A stretch of DNA of 42,778 nucleotides from an uncultured Lachnospiraceae bacterium (GTDB lineage: Bacteria > Bacillota > Clostridia > Lachnospirales > Lachnospiraceae). Both the position numbers and the translations under genes were made by a program. Location: contig CAMBLG010000018.1 in the NCBI GenBank assembly GCA_945868435.1, forward strand, positions 1-42,778. The letters are read 5' to 3'. Below, in pieces: positions 42,182-42,778 of this stretch (positions are counted from its first letter, which is position 1; each line of letters starts with the position of its first letter). The notes below the pieces were generated by a model, which had not been told where the DNA came from, did no database searches, and saw only the letters and a list, made by a program, of their open reading frames with translations.

Positions 42182-42216
42182 TAAAAATACCAACCGCTTG
42201 ATATTGGCGGTTGGTA
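42182..42216 (-). terminator. Terminator of the zinc-ribbon gene
   Basis: 10-bp stem TACCAACCGC (42188-42197) with GCGGTTGGTA (42207-42216), 9-nt loop, then a T-rich run on the minus strand (42182-42187). It separates the zinc-ribbon gene from int, which starts 55 bp further on. Confidence 0.75.
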
Positions 42217-42222
42217 GCAATA

Positions 42223-42399
42223 TTATATATATTTCCTATATCCACATTTTGCACAATGTACGTTATTTCCATTATCGTATAAAGAAGAATTGCATATTGG
42301 ACATATTTTTGGAACTTTCTTCTTATATACTCGCTTTCCGCATATCGCGCAATGGTAATTATCTGGATTGTCATACATTTTCGTTCCGCAACACATCAT
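42223..42399 (-). CDS. Small multi-CxxC zinc-ribbon protein
   Basis: 58 residues: MMCCGTKMYDN, then HCAICGKRV, ICPICNSSL and HCAKCGYRKYI, i.e. three CxxC pairs plus a CC pair, enough for two zinc sites. GGAGG lies 8 nt before the ATG at 42399. A longer overlapping frame in another phase (42123-42374) lacks such features and was not taken. It is probably a small accessory protein of the integrative element; function unknown. Confidence 0.65.
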   Translation of the reverse strand: MMCCGTKMYDNPDNYHCAICGKRVYKKKVPKICPICNSSLYDNGNNVHCAKCGYRKYI

Positions 42400-42470
42400 A
42401 AATAGCACCTCCGATATATATGATAATACCTCTACAACCGCCAATATTCAATTGTCAATGTACTACAAAT

Positions 42471-42778
42471 TTAATCTTCCGGCTTCTCACAACACTCAAA
42501 CTCAATTACCCACACCCATGGATTTGCGTCCCATCCGTAGCGGTCAATGTCGGATTTCTTGATGGTTGAGTTCCAAAGTTTTTCCCATTCCATCATCACT
42601 TCATCACATTGACTGCACTGTTCTTCTGTCCCATAACAGCACTGCGAACCGCTTTCTCCGTATGTATTAAGACAATCCAAACAATCCGGATAAGCTCCCT
42701 CTTTTATCACATCAACCGGATTCATCTCCTGCAACCGCTCCACCCGCACATCCGTAACCTTCAGCCAGATACGGGCGG
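42471..42778 (-). CDS. Phage-type ASCH-like/morphogenetic protein, 5' end outside window
   Basis: The frame runs off the window end; the last residues visible upstream are ARIWLKVTDVRVERLQ. The C-terminus has YGWDANPWVWVIEFE, which is typical of the ASCH-like phage-related proteins annotated as morphogenetic proteins. An insert with cysteines (CLDC, CC, CSQC) lies between. This shows that a phage-like module continues beyond the window. The exact function is not known. Confidence 0.7.
   Translation of the reverse strand, partial: ARIWLKVTDVRVERLQEMNPVDVIKEGAYPDCLDCLNTYGESGSQCCYGTEEQCSQCDEVMMEWEKLWNSTIKKSDIDRYGWDANPWVWVIEFECCEKPED

Noticed and set aside
42123..42374. An 83-codon minus-strand frame overlapping the start of int
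   Set aside because: Overlaps the zinc-ribbon frame in another phase, contains the terminator hairpin and has no recognisable protein features.

Overview
The window looks like chromosomal DNA of a spore-forming, low-to-mid GC Clostridia, most likely a gut-type Lachnospiraceae. This is inferred from the gene order (priA-def-fmt-yugP-rsmB-rlmN-stp-prkC-rsgA-rpe-thiN and dgt-dnaG-rpoD-trmK-nucleoside kinase), from sporulation-type genes (SpoVB-like flippase, YlmC/YmxH-type PRC-barrel protein), from a two-subunit aspartate carbamoyltransferase and from the style of the FeoB, DUF5685 and J-domain proteins. No species call is possible from sequence alone.

Layout. 1-118: end of a tRNA-Val gene with its promoter. 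192-4878: cobalamin-dependent methionine synthase (minus), Cof-type HAD phosphatase (plus), cysteine desulfurase (minus). 4934-6277: SpoVB/MATE-like flippase (plus). 6364-10460: minus-strand housekeeping genes efp, rpiB, yqeG, an unknown glutamine-rich protein, nrdR, ylmC and ychF. 10461-11782: an accessory interval with a candidate convergent type I toxin-antitoxin locus (30-residue membrane peptide plus antisense RNA, bounded by inverted repeats) and a decayed Fic gene. 11783-14646: metal island with an atypical Fur-like regulator, a Cys-rich FeoB-associated peptide, an internally deleted FeoB and a ZIP transporter. 14767-26734: a long translation, ribosome-modification and Ser/Thr kinase/phosphatase cluster. 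26852-29322: small membrane protein, pyrI-pyrB, PH-like protein. 29341-31309: J-domain, DUF5685 and zinc-ribbon proteins. About 31470-31879: RNase P RNA, followed by a 300-bp run of palindromes. 32183-38769: the macromolecular-synthesis cluster. 38835-40358: unknown membrane protein. 40430-40734: two divergent tRNA-Leu genes. 40741-42778: the integrase end of a mobile element inserted at tRNA-Leu(UAA), continuing out of the window.

How the genes work together. Most of the window is core physiology: tRNA and rRNA modification, formyl-Met handling, replication initiation and restart, the main sigma factor, and PASTA-kinase signalling. Three core or metal genes carry lesions that stand out. RlmN has Tyr in place of the third cysteine of its radical-SAM motif. 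DnaG has an ACG where the start codon should be, behind a strong ribosome binding site. FeoB has lost most of its G domain and its first Gate domain by two in-frame deletions. These may be real strain mutations or sequence errors, and each can be checked in reads. The most system-like accessory finding is the toxin-antitoxin-like unit at 10754-11108. The most unexplained structure is the palindrome cluster at 31889-32170.
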